A DNA stretch of 64,000 bases from Luteimicrobium sp042670205 (GCF_042670205.1 NZ_JBHUWD010000001.1:244547-308546), one strand, 5' to 3'. Counted from the stretch's first letter, positions 34,642 through 43,496 are shown. Numbers and translations are program-made. Notes: generated by a model from the letters alone, not told the origin.

Positions 34642-35167
34642 TCGACGTGGCGAGGCTGTCGAGCTGCTTCTCGACGTCGTCGATCGTCGCGCGCGCCTGG
34701 CTCGCCGTGGGGAGCGCGTCCTTGAGCGTCTCGAGCTTCCCGCGGGCGTCCTCGAGGCCCTGGTAGGCGTCCTCGAGGCGCTGGCGCGCCGACGCCGACA
34801 GCGTCGAAGAGGACCGCTGGGCGTCGTCGAGCGCGGTGCGGGCCTCGTCCGCGGCGCCCTGCGCCTGCCGCAGCGCCGCGTTGCCCTGGCTCTTCATCGA
34901 GCCGAGCTGGTCCGAGAGGCGGTGCACGTCCGACGCGATCTGCTCCGTCTGCTCGCTCGCGTCCTGCACGAGCTGGCGGACGGCGTCCGTGTCGACCGTG
35001 CCGTTCGAGCTGCACGCCGCCAGCGGTGCCAGGAGCCCGAGCGCGACGACGACGCCCCCGACCGCCCGCACGCGCCCCGCGGTCCGGCGCCCGCGGCGGA
35101 CCGCGGGGCGCGTCGTCGCGGGGGCGGGGGCGGGGGCGTACGGAAGGGCGTCGAGATCGGAGGGCAT
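34622..35167 (-). CDS. Putative coiled-coil lipoprotein
   Basis: 181 residues from ATG 35167. A ~35-residue Pro/Ala/Arg-rich cytoplasmic stretch precedes the hydrophobic VGGVVVALGLLAPLAAC, with lipobox LAAC and Cys52; the distance from the N-terminus is long for a lipoprotein. The exported part is a Gln/Ala/Asp-rich coiled coil (QLVQDASEQTEQIASDVHRL, LEDAYQGLEDARGKLETLKD) ending SITKTVG. Function unknown. Confidence 0.7.
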   Translation of the reverse strand: MPSDLDALPYAPAPAPATTRPAVRRGRRTAGRVRAVGGVVVALGLLAPLAACSSNGTVDTDAVRQLVQDASEQTEQIASDVHRLSDQLGSMKSQGNAALRQAQGAADEARTALDDAQRSSSTLSASARQRLEDAYQGLEDARGKLETLKDALPTASQARATIDDVEKQLDSLATSITKTVG

Positions 35168-35208
35168 GGAACCATGCTCCCGCACCCACCTGAGAACGCT
35201 GTGACCTT

Positions 35209-35237
35209 TTTGTGCGGGGCGACTTTGTGCGGCGACG
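35209..35237. repeat. Short direct repeat in lipoprotein/merR intergenic region
   Basis: TTTGTGCGGGGCGAC (35209-35223) is followed directly by TTTGTGCGGCGACG (35224-35237), differing by one G. It lies between the divergent lipoprotein and merR starts and could be a regulator site or part of a promoter; no function can be assigned. Confidence 0.5.
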
Positions 35238-35327
35238 CCCGCGGAAGCGGCGACGCCCAGCCCCGCCGGCTGCGGAGGCTCGCGGAGCGCACGGCACGCG
35301 AGCGTCGCTGAAGCGCACACTGGAGAC

Positions 35328-35744
35328 GTGACCACCACCGCCGTCTGCCCCGCCGTCACCGGCCTCAGCATCGCCGACGCCGCCGCCGCGACCGGGCTCA
35401 CCGTCCACACGCTGCGCTACTACGAGCGCGACGGGCTCATGCTCGACCCGGTCGACCGGGCGCCGTCGGGCCACCGCCGATACTCCGCGGCGGACCTGTC
35501 CTGGATCGTCATGCTCACGCGGCTCCGGGCCACGGGCATGGGCATCGCGGAGGTGCGCGAGTACGCCGAGCTGTGCCGCGCGGGCGAGGGCAACGAGGAC
35601 GCGCGCCTGATGCTGCTGCGCGCTCACCGGGACCGCGTCCTCGCCGACCTCGAGGCGACGCGCGAGCACCTGCGCGCGATCGACACGAAGATCGGGCTCT
35701 ACGAGGAGCGGCTCGTGTGCCTCGACCTGGAGGGCCGGGGTTGA
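35328..35744 (+). CDS. MerR-family transcriptional regulator
   Basis: 138 residues from GTG 35328. The MerR HTH is LSIADAAAATGLTVHTLRYY followed by ERDGLMLDP and GHRRYSAADLSWIVMLTRLR. A long dimerisation helix leads to a C-terminal VCLDLEGRG. There is a single Cys in the helix (ELCRAG) and one near the end, so metal sensing is not obvious; AdhR/NmlR-like aldehyde or redox sensing is plausible. The aldo/keto reductase starts 34 bases downstream and is the likely target. Confidence 0.9.
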   Translation: MTTTAVCPAVTGLSIADAAAATGLTVHTLRYYERDGLMLDPVDRAPSGHRRYSAADLSWIVMLTRLRATGMGIAEVREYAELCRAGEGNEDARLMLLRAHRDRVLADLEATREHLRAIDTKIGLYEERLVCLDLEGRG

Positions 35745-35778
35745 CCTCGAGCGCGCTCGAAGGACCAGGCTCGGTCTC

Positions 35779-36819
35779 ATGACCCACGAGACCACCACCT
35801 CCGCCCTCCCGTCCCGCGTCCTCGGCACCGGCGACGCCGCCCTCCGCGTCTCGGCCCTCGGCCTCGGCTGCATGGGCATGTCCGCGTTCTACGGCGCGTC
35901 GTCGGGCGCGGGCTCGACGACGGACGCCGAGTCCGTCCGCACGATCCACCGCGCGCTCGAGCTCGGCGTCCGGTTCTTCGACACCGCCGACATGTACGGC
36001 CCGCACACCAACGAGGAGCTGCTCGGCCGCGCGCTGCGCAGCTCCGGCGTGGACCGGGACGACGTCGTCGTCGCGACGAAGTTCGGCATCAAGGTGACCG
36101 GGTCGCGGCCCGTCGACCGCGGTGTCGACGGGAGCCCCGACTACGTGCGGCGATCCATCGACGGGAGCCTCCAGCGGCTCGGGCTCGACCACGTCGACCT
36201 CTACTACCAGCACCGCGTCGACCCGGCCGTGCCCGTCGAGGACACCTTCGGCGCGCTCGCGGAGCTGGTGCAGGCGGGCAAGGTCCGGCACCTCGGGATC
36301 TCCGAGGCCGCCCCGGCGACGATCCGCCGGGCGCACGCGGTCCATCCGCTCACCGCGCTCCAGACCGAGTACTCGCTGTGGAGCCGCGACCTCGAGGACG
36401 AGATCCTGCCGACGCTGCGCGAGCTCGGCGTCGGGCTCGTGCCGTACTCGCCGCTCGGTCGCGGGTTCCTCACGGGAGCCGTGACGCGCGACAGCCTCGG
36501 CGCCGGTGACTTCCGCGCCAGCAACCCGCGGTTCGCCGGCGACGCCTTCGACGCGAACCTCGCGCTCGTGGACGTCGTCCGCGGGGTCGCCGAACGGCAC
36601 GGTGCCACGCCCGCGCAGGTCGCCCTCGCCTGGGTGCTCGCGCAGGGCGACGACGTCGTGCCGATCCCGGGCACGCGCCACGAGCGCTACCTCGAGGACA
36701 ACGTGGGCAGCACCACCGTCGCGCTCACGGGCGAGGACCTCGCTGCCCTGGAGACGACGTTCCGTCCCGAGAACGTCACGGGCGCCCGCTACGAGGACAT
36801 GTCGGGCGTGGGGCGCTGA
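35779..36819 (+). CDS. Aldo/keto reductase
   Basis: 346 residues from ATG 35779. The AKR catalytic tetrad is visible: Asp and Tyr in FFDTADMYGPHTNEELLGRA, Lys in DVVVATKFGIK and His in YYQHRVDPAVPVEDT. C-terminal NADPH-binding motifs are WVLAQGDDVVPIPGTRHERY and LEDN. It is closest in look to the AKR13/YajO-like group. It probably reduces aldehydes with NADPH in the cytoplasm, under control of the MerR regulator encoded just upstream. Confidence 0.93.
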   Translation: MTHETTTSALPSRVLGTGDAALRVSALGLGCMGMSAFYGASSGAGSTTDAESVRTIHRALELGVRFFDTADMYGPHTNEELLGRALRSSGVDRDDVVVATKFGIKVTGSRPVDRGVDGSPDYVRRSIDGSLQRLGLDHVDLYYQHRVDPAVPVEDTFGALAELVQAGKVRHLGISEAAPATIRRAHAVHPLTALQTEYSLWSRDLEDEILPTLRELGVGLVPYSPLGRGFLTGAVTRDSLGAGDFRASNPRFAGDAFDANLALVDVVRGVAERHGATPAQVALAWVLAQGDDVVPIPGTRHERYLEDNVGSTTVALTGEDLAALETTFRPENVTGARYEDMSGVGR

Positions 36820-36883
36820 CCCTCCGGGTCGCGGCGCGGCGACGGTGCGATGACGCGCGGGTGAACTCTTCGCGATGGCAGCG

Positions 36884-36914
36884 TTGTCACGCAGTCATCT
36901 CGAGGACGTAGGCT
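36884..36914 (+). promoter_or_regulatory. Possible promoter of the VanY/PASTA gene
   Basis: TTGTCA (36884-36889) and TAGGCT (36909-36914) with a long 19-bp spacer lie about 110 bases upstream of ATG 37027, implying a ~100-nt leader. No known riboswitch motif was recognised in the leader. Confidence 0.35.
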
Positions 36915-37026
36915 GCGTCGGGTGGGACGCGACGTGGCGGGCAGCGCGAAGATGGCGCAATCTGGGAAGGGCGCCACTCGTGTGACCGCAGCCACCCGGC
37001 GCGACGCCGTACGTCTCAGGGGAGTC

Positions 37027-39810
37027 ATGCTGACCGATCGCACCACCCGCAAGCCTCCGATCGGCGCTGCGCGCCGCGCGAGCGCGGTCGTCGCGCTCGC
37101 GGCCGCGGCGTCGCTCGGCGCCCTCGGCGCGGCCAGCGCGCACCCCGGCTCGCTGCCCGCGGTCATGGAGCCCTCCGTCCCCGCGACCCCGGTCGCTGCG
37201 ACGCCGGTCGTGACGACGACGCCCGAGGCCACGGCGGCGCCGGTCACGACGATGGACCGCGCGGACGTGCTCGCCCTGCTCTCGCGCGCGGACGACTACC
37301 TCGCGCAGCAGCCCGACGCCGTCGGCGGACCGGTCGCCCAGGCCGCGAGCGAGACCGGGATGCTCCTGGTCACGTACGACGCGCAGAGGGCCGCGACCGC
37401 CGCCCTGACGCCGCCCGTCGACCTCCCGGTCAGCCCGCTCGAGCCGCCCGACCCGATGACCACGTCGCCCTGGGACAAGGTCGTCGGCTCGGAGGGCTCG
37501 TCACAGGACGCACTCACGCCGGGCGACGGCCTCCAGGCCGGCCCCACGGGCACGCCGACGACGGAGCCAACCACGGCCCCGACCGGTACCGCGACCTCCG
37601 CACCCGGGAGCACGACGTCGCCGACGGGCAGCCCGACCAGCACGACCGGCCCGACCACCGGGGTGCTCGCCGCCGACGGCACGTCCTCGGACGGCTCCCT
37701 GCCCACCACGGGAACGTCCGGCCTCGCCGGCGCCGGGACCGGTCTAGCAGCCGGCAGCGCGGACCCGAGCGGCACCGGCCTGAGCGAGCTGGGCGGCGCC
37801 GACCCGACCGGCGCCGACGGATCCGGGGCGGACACCGCCGGGTCCGACGCCGCACCGTCCGACGCGTCGTCGTCCGACGTGCCGTCGGCGAACCCGACGA
37901 GCCCTGCGGGTCTCCTCGACGGCACCGACGCGGACGGCGCGCTCCCCGACCCCACCGGCACCGCCGCGCCGACCGGCACGCCGTCCCCGACCCCGTCGGC
38001 CGGGACGGTCCCGTCGGCAGTCCCCAGCCCTGCGCCGTCGTCCGCGGCGACGCCCTCGGCTCCGACGACGGCGCCCACCACGGGGTCGACCGCCGGCCTC
38101 GACGGCGGACCGTCCGGCGTCCCGACGAGCCCCGCGGGTAGCGCAGCCACGGTGCCCACGCCGTCCGCGGGCAGCGGGATCCCCTCGACCGACCCGACCG
38201 GCGCGGCGACCCCGAGCGTCCCGAACGCCGGGGCCACGATGCCGGGCTCGACCCCGACGACCGGCGCGACGCCGTCGGCGACCGCGACGCCGGGCGCGAC
38301 CGGAACCGGGACGAGCGACGGCACGGCCGCGAGCGGTGACGACGGCGTGCTCGCCGACCCCGACTCCCAGGACGGCACCGCGCCGGTGACCTGGGCGGAG
38401 GTCGTCGCCGCGGCCGAGCGCCTCGCGACGGCGCTCGACGCGGTCGACGCAGCCGGGACGGCGACCGACCCGACCGGACCGGGCGCCCTCGGCGCGCCGG
38501 GCACGACGACGGCGGTCACCGGCACCCTCGCCCACCAGCTCCAGGTGCTCGCCCAGCGGTACGGGACGAGCGTGGACGGGTATCGCAACGGCGAGATCCC
38601 GGCGTCGGCGCTCTGCCCGCTGAGCTTCGCGCCCGGGCAGATGCTCCGCTGCGACGCCGCCAACCGCCTCGAGGCGCTCGACAAGCTCTACGAGAAGGAG
38701 TTCGGGCACCCCATCCCGATGACCGACTCGTACCGTCCCATCGCCGTCCAGATCGAGCTTCGCAAGACCAAGCCCGGCCTCGCCGCCGTCCCCGGCACGT
38801 CGAACCACGGCTGGGGCCTCGCGGTCGACCTCGGCTACCCGATCTCCACCGGCCACTCCGCGGAGTACGTGTGGATGCGCCAGCACGCTCCGGCGTACGG
38901 GTGGGACAACCCGTCGTGGGCGCACCCCGACGGCAGCAAGCCCGAGCCCTGGCACTTCGAGTTCTACTCCGGCGGTGTACTGCCGACCGGGACCCCGATC
39001 GCCGGGTACACCGGCCCGACGGCGCCCGTCGACGTCGAGGACGCGCCGCCCGCGCCGTCGGACCACAGCACCACGAAGTCGCCGACCTCCAAGCCGACCT
39101 CGAAGCCGAAGCCCACGCCGACGGCGAAGCCCACGCCCACCCCCACCCCCACGGCGAAGCCGACCCCGACCCCGACACCGACCCCCACCCCCACCCCCAC
39201 GGCGGTGAAGGTCCCGTCCGGGCTGGTCGGCGCGGAGCTCGCCGCGGCGCAGTCGAAGCTCAAGGCGATCGGCCTCGTGGCCGGCGCCCCGACCAAGGCC
39301 TACTCGGCGGACGTCCCCGCCGGCGACGTGATCAGCGTCGACCCGAAGGAGGGCACGTCGGTCAAGGCCGGATCCACGGTCGCGATCGTGGTGTCGCGCG
39401 GGCCCGAGCCCGTCAAGCAGGTGACGGTCCCGGCCGGCATCGTCGGGCAGGACCTCGCGACCGCGAAGGCGAAGCTCACGCAGGCCGGTCTCGCGGTCGT
39501 GGTGGCGGCCACGGAGCAGCCGTCCGAGACCATCCCCGAGGGCGGCGTCGTGAGCGTGACCCCGGGCGAGGGCACCACGGTGGACGTCGGGACGACGGTG
39601 ACGCTGGTCGTCTCGTCCGGTTCCGGTTCGACGCCGACGCCGGACCCCACGCCGACCCCCGACCCGACGCCCACCTCCGACCCGACGCCCAGCTCCGACC
39701 CCACGCCCACCTCCGACCCGACGGAGCCCGCGGCCGCGCCGACCCCGACTGACGCGGCCACTCCCACGGCCACCGCGACCGAGGCGGCCCGGGAGCCGGA
39801 GACGGAGTGA
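37027..39810 (+). CDS. Secreted VanY-like D,D-carboxypeptidase with Ser/Thr/Pro-rich region and two PASTA domains
   Basis: 927 residues from ATG 37027 (AGGGGAG just upstream; an extension to 36922 lacks an SD). A basic N-terminus and hydrophobic segment (ASAVVALAAAASLGALGAAS) form a signal peptide. Residues ~150-470 are very Thr/Ser/Pro/Gly/Asp-rich. Residues ~555-650 are a peptidase M15B (VanY) domain with zinc ligands in GTSNHGWGLAVDLGYP (His, Asp) and EPWHFEF (His). A (TP)n linker (~690-725) and two PASTA domains (~726-795 VKVPSGLVGAELAAAQSKLK; ~797-862 VTVPAGIVGQDLATAKAKL) follow, then a second TP-rich tail. PASTA binds peptidoglycan, so the enzyme is probably cell-wall bound and trims stem-peptide D-Ala. 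The Thr/Pro stretches could be O-mannosylated (inference). Confidence 0.9.
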   Translation: MLTDRTTRKPPIGAARRASAVVALAAAASLGALGAASAHPGSLPAVMEPSVPATPVAATPVVTTTPEATAAPVTTMDRADVLALLSRADDYLAQQPDAVGGPVAQAASETGMLLVTYDAQRAATAALTPPVDLPVSPLEPPDPMTTSPWDKVVGSEGSSQDALTPGDGLQAGPTGTPTTEPTTAPTGTATSAPGSTTSPTGSPTSTTGPTTGVLAADGTSSDGSLPTTGTSGLAGAGTGLAAGSADPSGTGLSELGGADPTGADGSGADTAGSDAAPSDASSSDVPSANPTSPAGLLDGTDADGALPDPTGTAAPTGTPSPTPSAGTVPSAVPSPAPSSAATPSAPTTAPTTGSTAGLDGGPSGVPTSPAGSAATVPTPSAGSGIPSTDPTGAATPSVPNAGATMPGSTPTTGATPSATATPGATGTGTSDGTAASGDDGVLADPDSQDGTAPVTWAEVVAAAERLATALDAVDAAGTATDPTGPGALGAPGTTTAVTGTLAHQLQVLAQRYGTSVDGYRNGEIPASALCPLSFAPGQMLRCDAANRLEALDKLYEKEFGHPIPMTDSYRPIAVQIELRKTKPGLAAVPGTSNHGWGLAVDLGYPISTGHSAEYVWMRQHAPAYGWDNPSWAHPDGSKPEPWHFEFYSGGVLPTGTPIAGYTGPTAPVDVEDAPPAPSDHSTTKSPTSKPTSKPKPTPTAKPTPTPTPTAKPTPTPTPTPTPTPTAVKVPSGLVGAELAAAQSKLKAIGLVAGAPTKAYSADVPAGDVISVDPKEGTSVKAGSTVAIVVSRGPEPVKQVTVPAGIVGQDLATAKAKLTQAGLAVVVAATEQPSETIPEGGVVSVTPGEGTTVDVGTTVTLVVSSGSGSTPTPDPTPTPDPTPTSDPTPSSDPTPTSDPTEPAAAPTPTDAATPTATATEAAREPETE
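39098..39204 (+). repeat. Thr-Pro coding microrepeat
   Basis: Imperfect 6-bp tandem repeats of the CCCACC/CCGACC type encode TPTPTAKPTPT-like linker between the VanY domain and the first PASTA domain. A second array (39631-39720) encodes the DPTPTSDPTP tail. Both are prone to length change by slippage but keep frame because the unit is 6 bp. Confidence 0.8.
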
Positions 39811-39868
39811 CGGCGTCGGCGGTGTGCTCCGGCTGACGCGTCCGCACCGACCACCTACGCTCGCAGTC

Positions 39869-40342
39869 ATGAGCACCGAGACCGTCGTCGCCGCCCTCCA
39901 GGCCACCGGCATCCCGTACGAGGTCACGCAGCATGCCAGGGCCCGCTCGCTCGTGGAGGCGGCCGAGCTGCAGGGCGTCGAGCCGAGCCGGATCGTGAAG
40001 ACGCTCGTGGTGCGCCGCGGCGAGGACGACTACCTCTTCGTCCTCGTGCCCGGCGACCGGACGATCTCCTGGCCCAAGCTGCGGACGCTGCTCGGTGTCT
40101 CTCGGCTCTCGATGCACGACGCCGCGGTCGCGAAGGACGTGACGGGCTACGAGCGCGGCACCATCACGCCGTTCGGGTCATCGCGCGCGTGGCCCGTGAT
40201 CGCCGACGAGCGCGTCTCGGGCACCATCTCCCTCGGGGGCGGCGCGCACGGCGTGGGGATCCGGCTCACCGCCGACGACGCGGTCCGGGCGCTGGGCGCG
40301 ACCGTCGCCGACGTGACGGAGGAGGCGCCGGTCCGGGGCTGA
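39869..40342 (+). CDS. YbaK/EbsC-family Cys-tRNA(Pro) deacylase-like protein
   Basis: 157 residues from ATG 39869. Matches the YbaK fold: IPYEVTQHARARSLVEAAEL, RIVKTLVVRRGEDDYLFVLV with the conserved Lys, RLSMHDAAVAKDVTGYERGT, ITPFG and ISLGGGAHGVGIRL. Family members hydrolyse mischarged Cys-tRNA(Pro) or related aminoacyl-tRNAs in the cytoplasm. The gene stands alone; the intervals on both sides (58 and 96 bp) hold nothing recognisable. Confidence 0.9.
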   Translation: MSTETVVAALQATGIPYEVTQHARARSLVEAAELQGVEPSRIVKTLVVRRGEDDYLFVLVPGDRTISWPKLRTLLGVSRLSMHDAAVAKDVTGYERGTITPFGSSRAWPVIADERVSGTISLGGGAHGVGIRLTADDAVRALGATVADVTEEAPVRG

Positions 40343-40438
40343 GCCCCCTGGTCGAGCGGCGCCGGCACCGGGCCGGGCGTGACGTCCGTCTCGTGGCCCA
40401 GGGGTGCAGGCCGTGCGCGCGCGTGAAAGGCTCGGGCC

Positions 40439-41776
40439 GTGCCCCTGAACGCGATCGAAGGGACCGGTACCTCGCCCGGGGTCCCTGTCGACGTGCCCGA
40501 GCCGCAGGCCGTGCTCGGCACGCTCACGACGTCCGCCGCCTTCCTCGTCGTGAGCGTCCGTGACGCCGCGGGAGCGGACGGGCGGGTGCTCGACGTGGCC
40601 GCCGACATCGGCTCGCTGGTGCGCGCCGTCGGCTTCCGTCAGTCGGAGGCCGGTCTGACGTGCGTCGTCGGCTTCGGCTCGCGCTACTGGGACCGGGTCG
40701 GGCCGGCCAGGCCCCGCCCGGCGCACCTGCACCCGTTCCGGGCGATCCAGGGTGCGCGGCACGACGCCGTCGCGACGCCGGGCGACGTGTTCTTCCACGT
40801 GCGGGCGAACCGGCAGGACCTGGTGTTCGAGCTGACCCGCCTGCTGATGGACGCGCTGGGCGAGGACGTGCAGGTCGAGGACCACACCGTCGGCTTCCGG
40901 TACTTCGACTCGCGCGACCTCCTGGGCTTCGTCGACGGCACGGAGAACCCGACGGGCCGGGACGCCGCCGCCGCGTCGATCGTGGGGCTCGACGCCGAGC
41001 CCGACTTCGCGGGCGGGAGCTACGTCGTCGTGCAGAAGTACGTGCACGACCTCGCCGCCTGGCACGCGCTGCCCGTCGAGGAGCAGGAGCGTGTGATCGG
41101 CCGGACGAAGCTCGACGACGTCGAGCTCGACGACGACGTCCAGCCGTCCAGCTCGCACGTCTCGCTCAACACGATCGTCGACGAGAACGGCGAGGAGCAC
41201 GACATCCTCCGCGACAACATGGCGTTCGGCGACCCGTCCACCGGGGAGTACGGCACGTTCTTCATCGCCTACGCGGACGACCCTTCCATCACCGAGCTCA
41301 TGCTCGAGCGCATGTTCGTGGGCGCGCCCGCAGGCAACTACGACCGGATCCTCGACGTCTCCACGGCCGTCACCGGCTCGCTCTTCTTCGTCCCGTCCCT
41401 CCCGCTCCTCGAGTCCCTGGCGGAGGGCGACGACCCGACCGTCACCACCGCGGACCTGGCACGAATCGCGTCTCAAGGCCCGACCCACGCCGTCACTGAC
41501 GTCACACGAACGGCGCGGGAGCCGAAGCGCAACCCGAGCCTGGGACCCGGAGCGGACGTCTCACGCGGCGAAAACGGAACCCGGACACCTGAGGGGGCGG
41601 GCAGGGCGGAGGACGCGAAGGCCGTGGCGGGGCTGGCGGGAGGCGCCCGAGGGACGAGGGCGCCGGATGGTAGGCCGAGCTCCTCCGCCCCGTCCGCCCC
41701 CGGCAGCACCCACGGTGACGCGACCGGCCCACAAGAAGACCTCCGCATCGGCAGCCTGAGAGAGGAACCCCAATGA
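40439..41776 (+). CDS. Encapsulin-targeted DyP-type peroxidase with repeat-derived linker
   Basis: 445 residues from GTG 40439. Residues ~1-335 are a B-type dye-decolorising haem peroxidase: LGFVDGTENPTGRDA with distal Asp166, SSHVSLNTI with the probable proximal His240, and EHDILRDNMAFG. B-type enzymes usually end soon after this, but here a ~110-residue disordered tail follows. Residues ~385-421 of the tail are repeat copy C (EDAKAVAGLAGGARGTRAPD). The last residues, DLRIGSLR (434-441) EEPQ, match the encapsulin cargo-loading peptide. The stop overlaps the encapsulin ATG. The enzyme is expected to be packed inside the capsid and use H2O2. Confidence 0.94.
   Translation: MPLNAIEGTGTSPGVPVDVPEPQAVLGTLTTSAAFLVVSVRDAAGADGRVLDVAADIGSLVRAVGFRQSEAGLTCVVGFGSRYWDRVGPARPRPAHLHPFRAIQGARHDAVATPGDVFFHVRANRQDLVFELTRLLMDALGEDVQVEDHTVGFRYFDSRDLLGFVDGTENPTGRDAAAASIVGLDAEPDFAGGSYVVVQKYVHDLAAWHALPVEEQERVIGRTKLDDVELDDDVQPSSSHVSLNTIVDENGEEHDILRDNMAFGDPSTGEYGTFFIAYADDPSITELMLERMFVGAPAGNYDRILDVSTAVTGSLFFVPSLPLLESLAEGDDPTVTTADLARIASQGPTHAVTDVTRTAREPKRNPSLGPGADVSRGENGTRTPEGAGRAEDAKAVAGLAGGARGTRAPDGRPSSSAPSAPGSTHGDATGPQEDLRIGSLREEPQ
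41593..41701 (+). repeat. In-frame structured repeat, copy C (sense in DyP gene)
   Basis: 109 bp with 21-bp terminal inverted repeats (41593-41613 and 41681-41701, 19 of 21 paired) whose sequence (GGGCGGAGGA inner arm) differs from the other copies. Interior: P2 GGCC (41620-41623) with GGCC (41673-41676), and P3 GGCGCCC (41642-41648), loop GAGGGACGA, GGGCGCC (41658-41664). Relative to copy A, three P3 base pairs are changed on both sides. Confidence 0.85.
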
Positions 41777-42624
41777 GCAGCATCGACCCGAACGTGACGG
41801 TCCAGCCGGTGGCGCAGGTCGTGGGGGCGTCGAACCTCCACCGCTGGTTGGCGCCGGTGAGCGACGCGGCGTGGGCGGAGATCGCGGAGGAGGCGTCGCG
41901 GACGTTCCGGCGGAACGTGGCGGGCCGCCGCGTGGTGGACGTGACGGGCCCGCTGGGCGTGGAGGCGGCGGCGGCGAACACGGGCCACGTGTCGGCGATC
42001 GACCCGCCGCACGAGGGCACGCGGTCGCGGCTGCGCGAGGTGGTCCCGCTGGTGGAGCTGCGGGTGCCGTTCACGGTGGACCGGCAGGCGGTCGACGACG
42101 TGCTGCGGGGCTCGAAGGACTCGGACTGGCAGCCGGTGAAGGATGCCGCGACGGTGCTGGCTCGGGTGGAGGACAAGGCGATCTTCGAGGGCTACGAGGC
42201 GGCGCGGATCGGCGGCCTCGGTCCGGGCTCGGACAACGCGCCGGTGGCGGTCCCGGAGGACCCGCGCGAGCTCCCGGACGCGGTGGCGCACGCGGTCACG
42301 GAGCTGCGGCTGGCGGGCGTCGAGGGCCCGTACGCCCTGGTGCTGGACGCGGACCTGTACACGGCGGTCTCGGAGACGCGCGACTACGGGTACCCGATCC
42401 GTTCGCAGCTCGAGCGCATGGTCGACAGCGACATCGTGTGGGCGCCGGCGCTGCGGGGCGGGTACCTGCTGTCGACGCGGGGCGGCGACTACGAGCTGGT
42501 GATCGGCCAGGACGTGTCGATCGGGTACACGGCGCACACCGCGGACACGGTCGAGCTGTACCTGCAGGAGTCGTTCACCTTCCTGTCGTACACGGCGGAG
42601 GCGTCGGTCCCGCTGACGCGCTGA
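41773..42624 (+). CDS. Encapsulin shell protein (family 1)
   Basis: 283 residues from ATG 41773, overlapping the peroxidase stop (ATGA). The sequence matches the linocin M18-type HK97-fold capsid protein: LHRWLAPVSDAAWAEIAEEA, EVVPLVELRVPFTVDRQAVD, DKAIFEGYEAARIGGL, YALVLDADLYTAVSETRDYG, IVWAPALRGGYLLSTRGGDY and ELYLQESFTFLSYTAEA. Family-1 encapsulins of this size form ~24-nm T=1 shells; the N-terminal region that binds cargo peptides is present. Partner: the DyP encoded immediately upstream. The gene ends 2 bp before a convergent nuclease gene. Confidence 0.95.
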   Translation: MSSIDPNVTVQPVAQVVGASNLHRWLAPVSDAAWAEIAEEASRTFRRNVAGRRVVDVTGPLGVEAAAANTGHVSAIDPPHEGTRSRLREVVPLVELRVPFTVDRQAVDDVLRGSKDSDWQPVKDAATVLARVEDKAIFEGYEAARIGGLGPGSDNAPVAVPEDPRELPDAVAHAVTELRLAGVEGPYALVLDADLYTAVSETRDYGYPIRSQLERMVDSDIVWAPALRGGYLLSTRGGDYELVIGQDVSIGYTAHTADTVELYLQESFTFLSYTAEASVPLTR

Positions 42625-42626
42625 GC

Positions 42627-43364
42627 TCACGGGACGACCGCGCAGGTCCGGAGCGTGCGGGCCATGGCGTCGTGCTCGGCGCGGGTGACCCACAGGCCGT
42701 AGGCGGCTTTCACGCGGAGCTGCCGGACGACGTACGCGCACCGGTAGCCGGCGTTCGGCGGCAGCCACTCGGACGCGTCGCCGGCGCTCTTGTCCTGGTT
42801 GGCAGGGCCGTCGACGGCGAGCAGGTTGGCGGGGTCGTTGGCGAGGGCGAGCCGGGTGGCGGGCGGCAGGTCCTGGGCGCCGGTCTGCCAGGCGTCGGCG
42901 AGCGCGACGACGTGGTCGATCTGGACGGCGGCGGAGTCCGGGCCGCGTCGGAAGCGGATCGTGCGGCCGGTGTACGGGTCGTGGAGGGTCCCCGACTCGA
43001 CCGTACAGATGTCTCCACCGGTCTTGTACGTCGGGGTCGCGAGGTCGCGTCGGAGCACGTCGTCGCGGGTGTCGCAGCCGTTGTGGTCGACGTCGGCCCA
43101 GGCCTGGCCGAACTGCTCGCGCGCGTACCCGTCGGACGACGCGCGGTCCCGCACGGGTAGGTCGGCGAGCTCCTGGCGGGCCCGCGCGAGCTCGGCCTCG
43201 GCGACGGGGTAGCGCGCCGCGCGGGCGTGCGCGACGACGTAGGGCGCCCCCACGGCCACCGCGACCACGGCGGCGAGGAGCGCGAGCGCGGTGGCGAGGC
43301 GCGTCCGGCGTCGGGCGGGGGAGCGTGCGGGGGTGGGTCGTGGCACCCGGCGAGCGTGGCGCAC
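42627..43364 (-). CDS. Secreted HNH nuclease (DUF1524/GmrSD C-terminal-like)
   Basis: 245 residues from GTG 43364. A basic N-terminus and hydrophobic segment (LATALALLAAVVAVAVGAPY) give export or membrane anchoring. The nuclease core is VQIDHVVALADAWQTGAQDL, with the catalytic His of the HNH/DUF1524 family in DHVV, followed by DPANLLAVDGPANQDKSAGD, then WLPPNAGYRCAYVVRQL. Related secreted actinobacterial proteins are annotated as HNH endonucleases, probably for nutrient DNA use. Cys pairs (HNGCDTRD/GDICTVE, YRC/RTCAVVP) may form disulfides. Confidence 0.87.
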   Translation of the reverse strand: MRHARRVPRPTPARSPARRRTRLATALALLAAVVAVAVGAPYVVAHARAARYPVAEAELARARQELADLPVRDRASSDGYAREQFGQAWADVDHNGCDTRDDVLRRDLATPTYKTGGDICTVESGTLHDPYTGRTIRFRRGPDSAAVQIDHVVALADAWQTGAQDLPPATRLALANDPANLLAVDGPANQDKSAGDASEWLPPNAGYRCAYVVRQLRVKAAYGLWVTRAEHDAMARTLRTCAVVP

Positions 43365-43496
43365 GGCCCCCGTCCCGGGCGGCCGTGCGCACGGGCGCTG
43401 TGCATGGGTCCCGCCGTCCCCAGCCGCGCCGTCGGGCGCCGTGCCCGCGATCCAGACAAACGCGCCGAATTCGCGATTGCCGTCTCGTCAGGCACG

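Noticed and set aside
36915..37026. c-di-AMP (ydaO-type) riboswitch in the leader of the VanY/PASTA gene
   Set aside because: Such riboswitches often precede actinobacterial wall hydrolases, but the conserved motifs of that class are not present in this ~110-nt leader.
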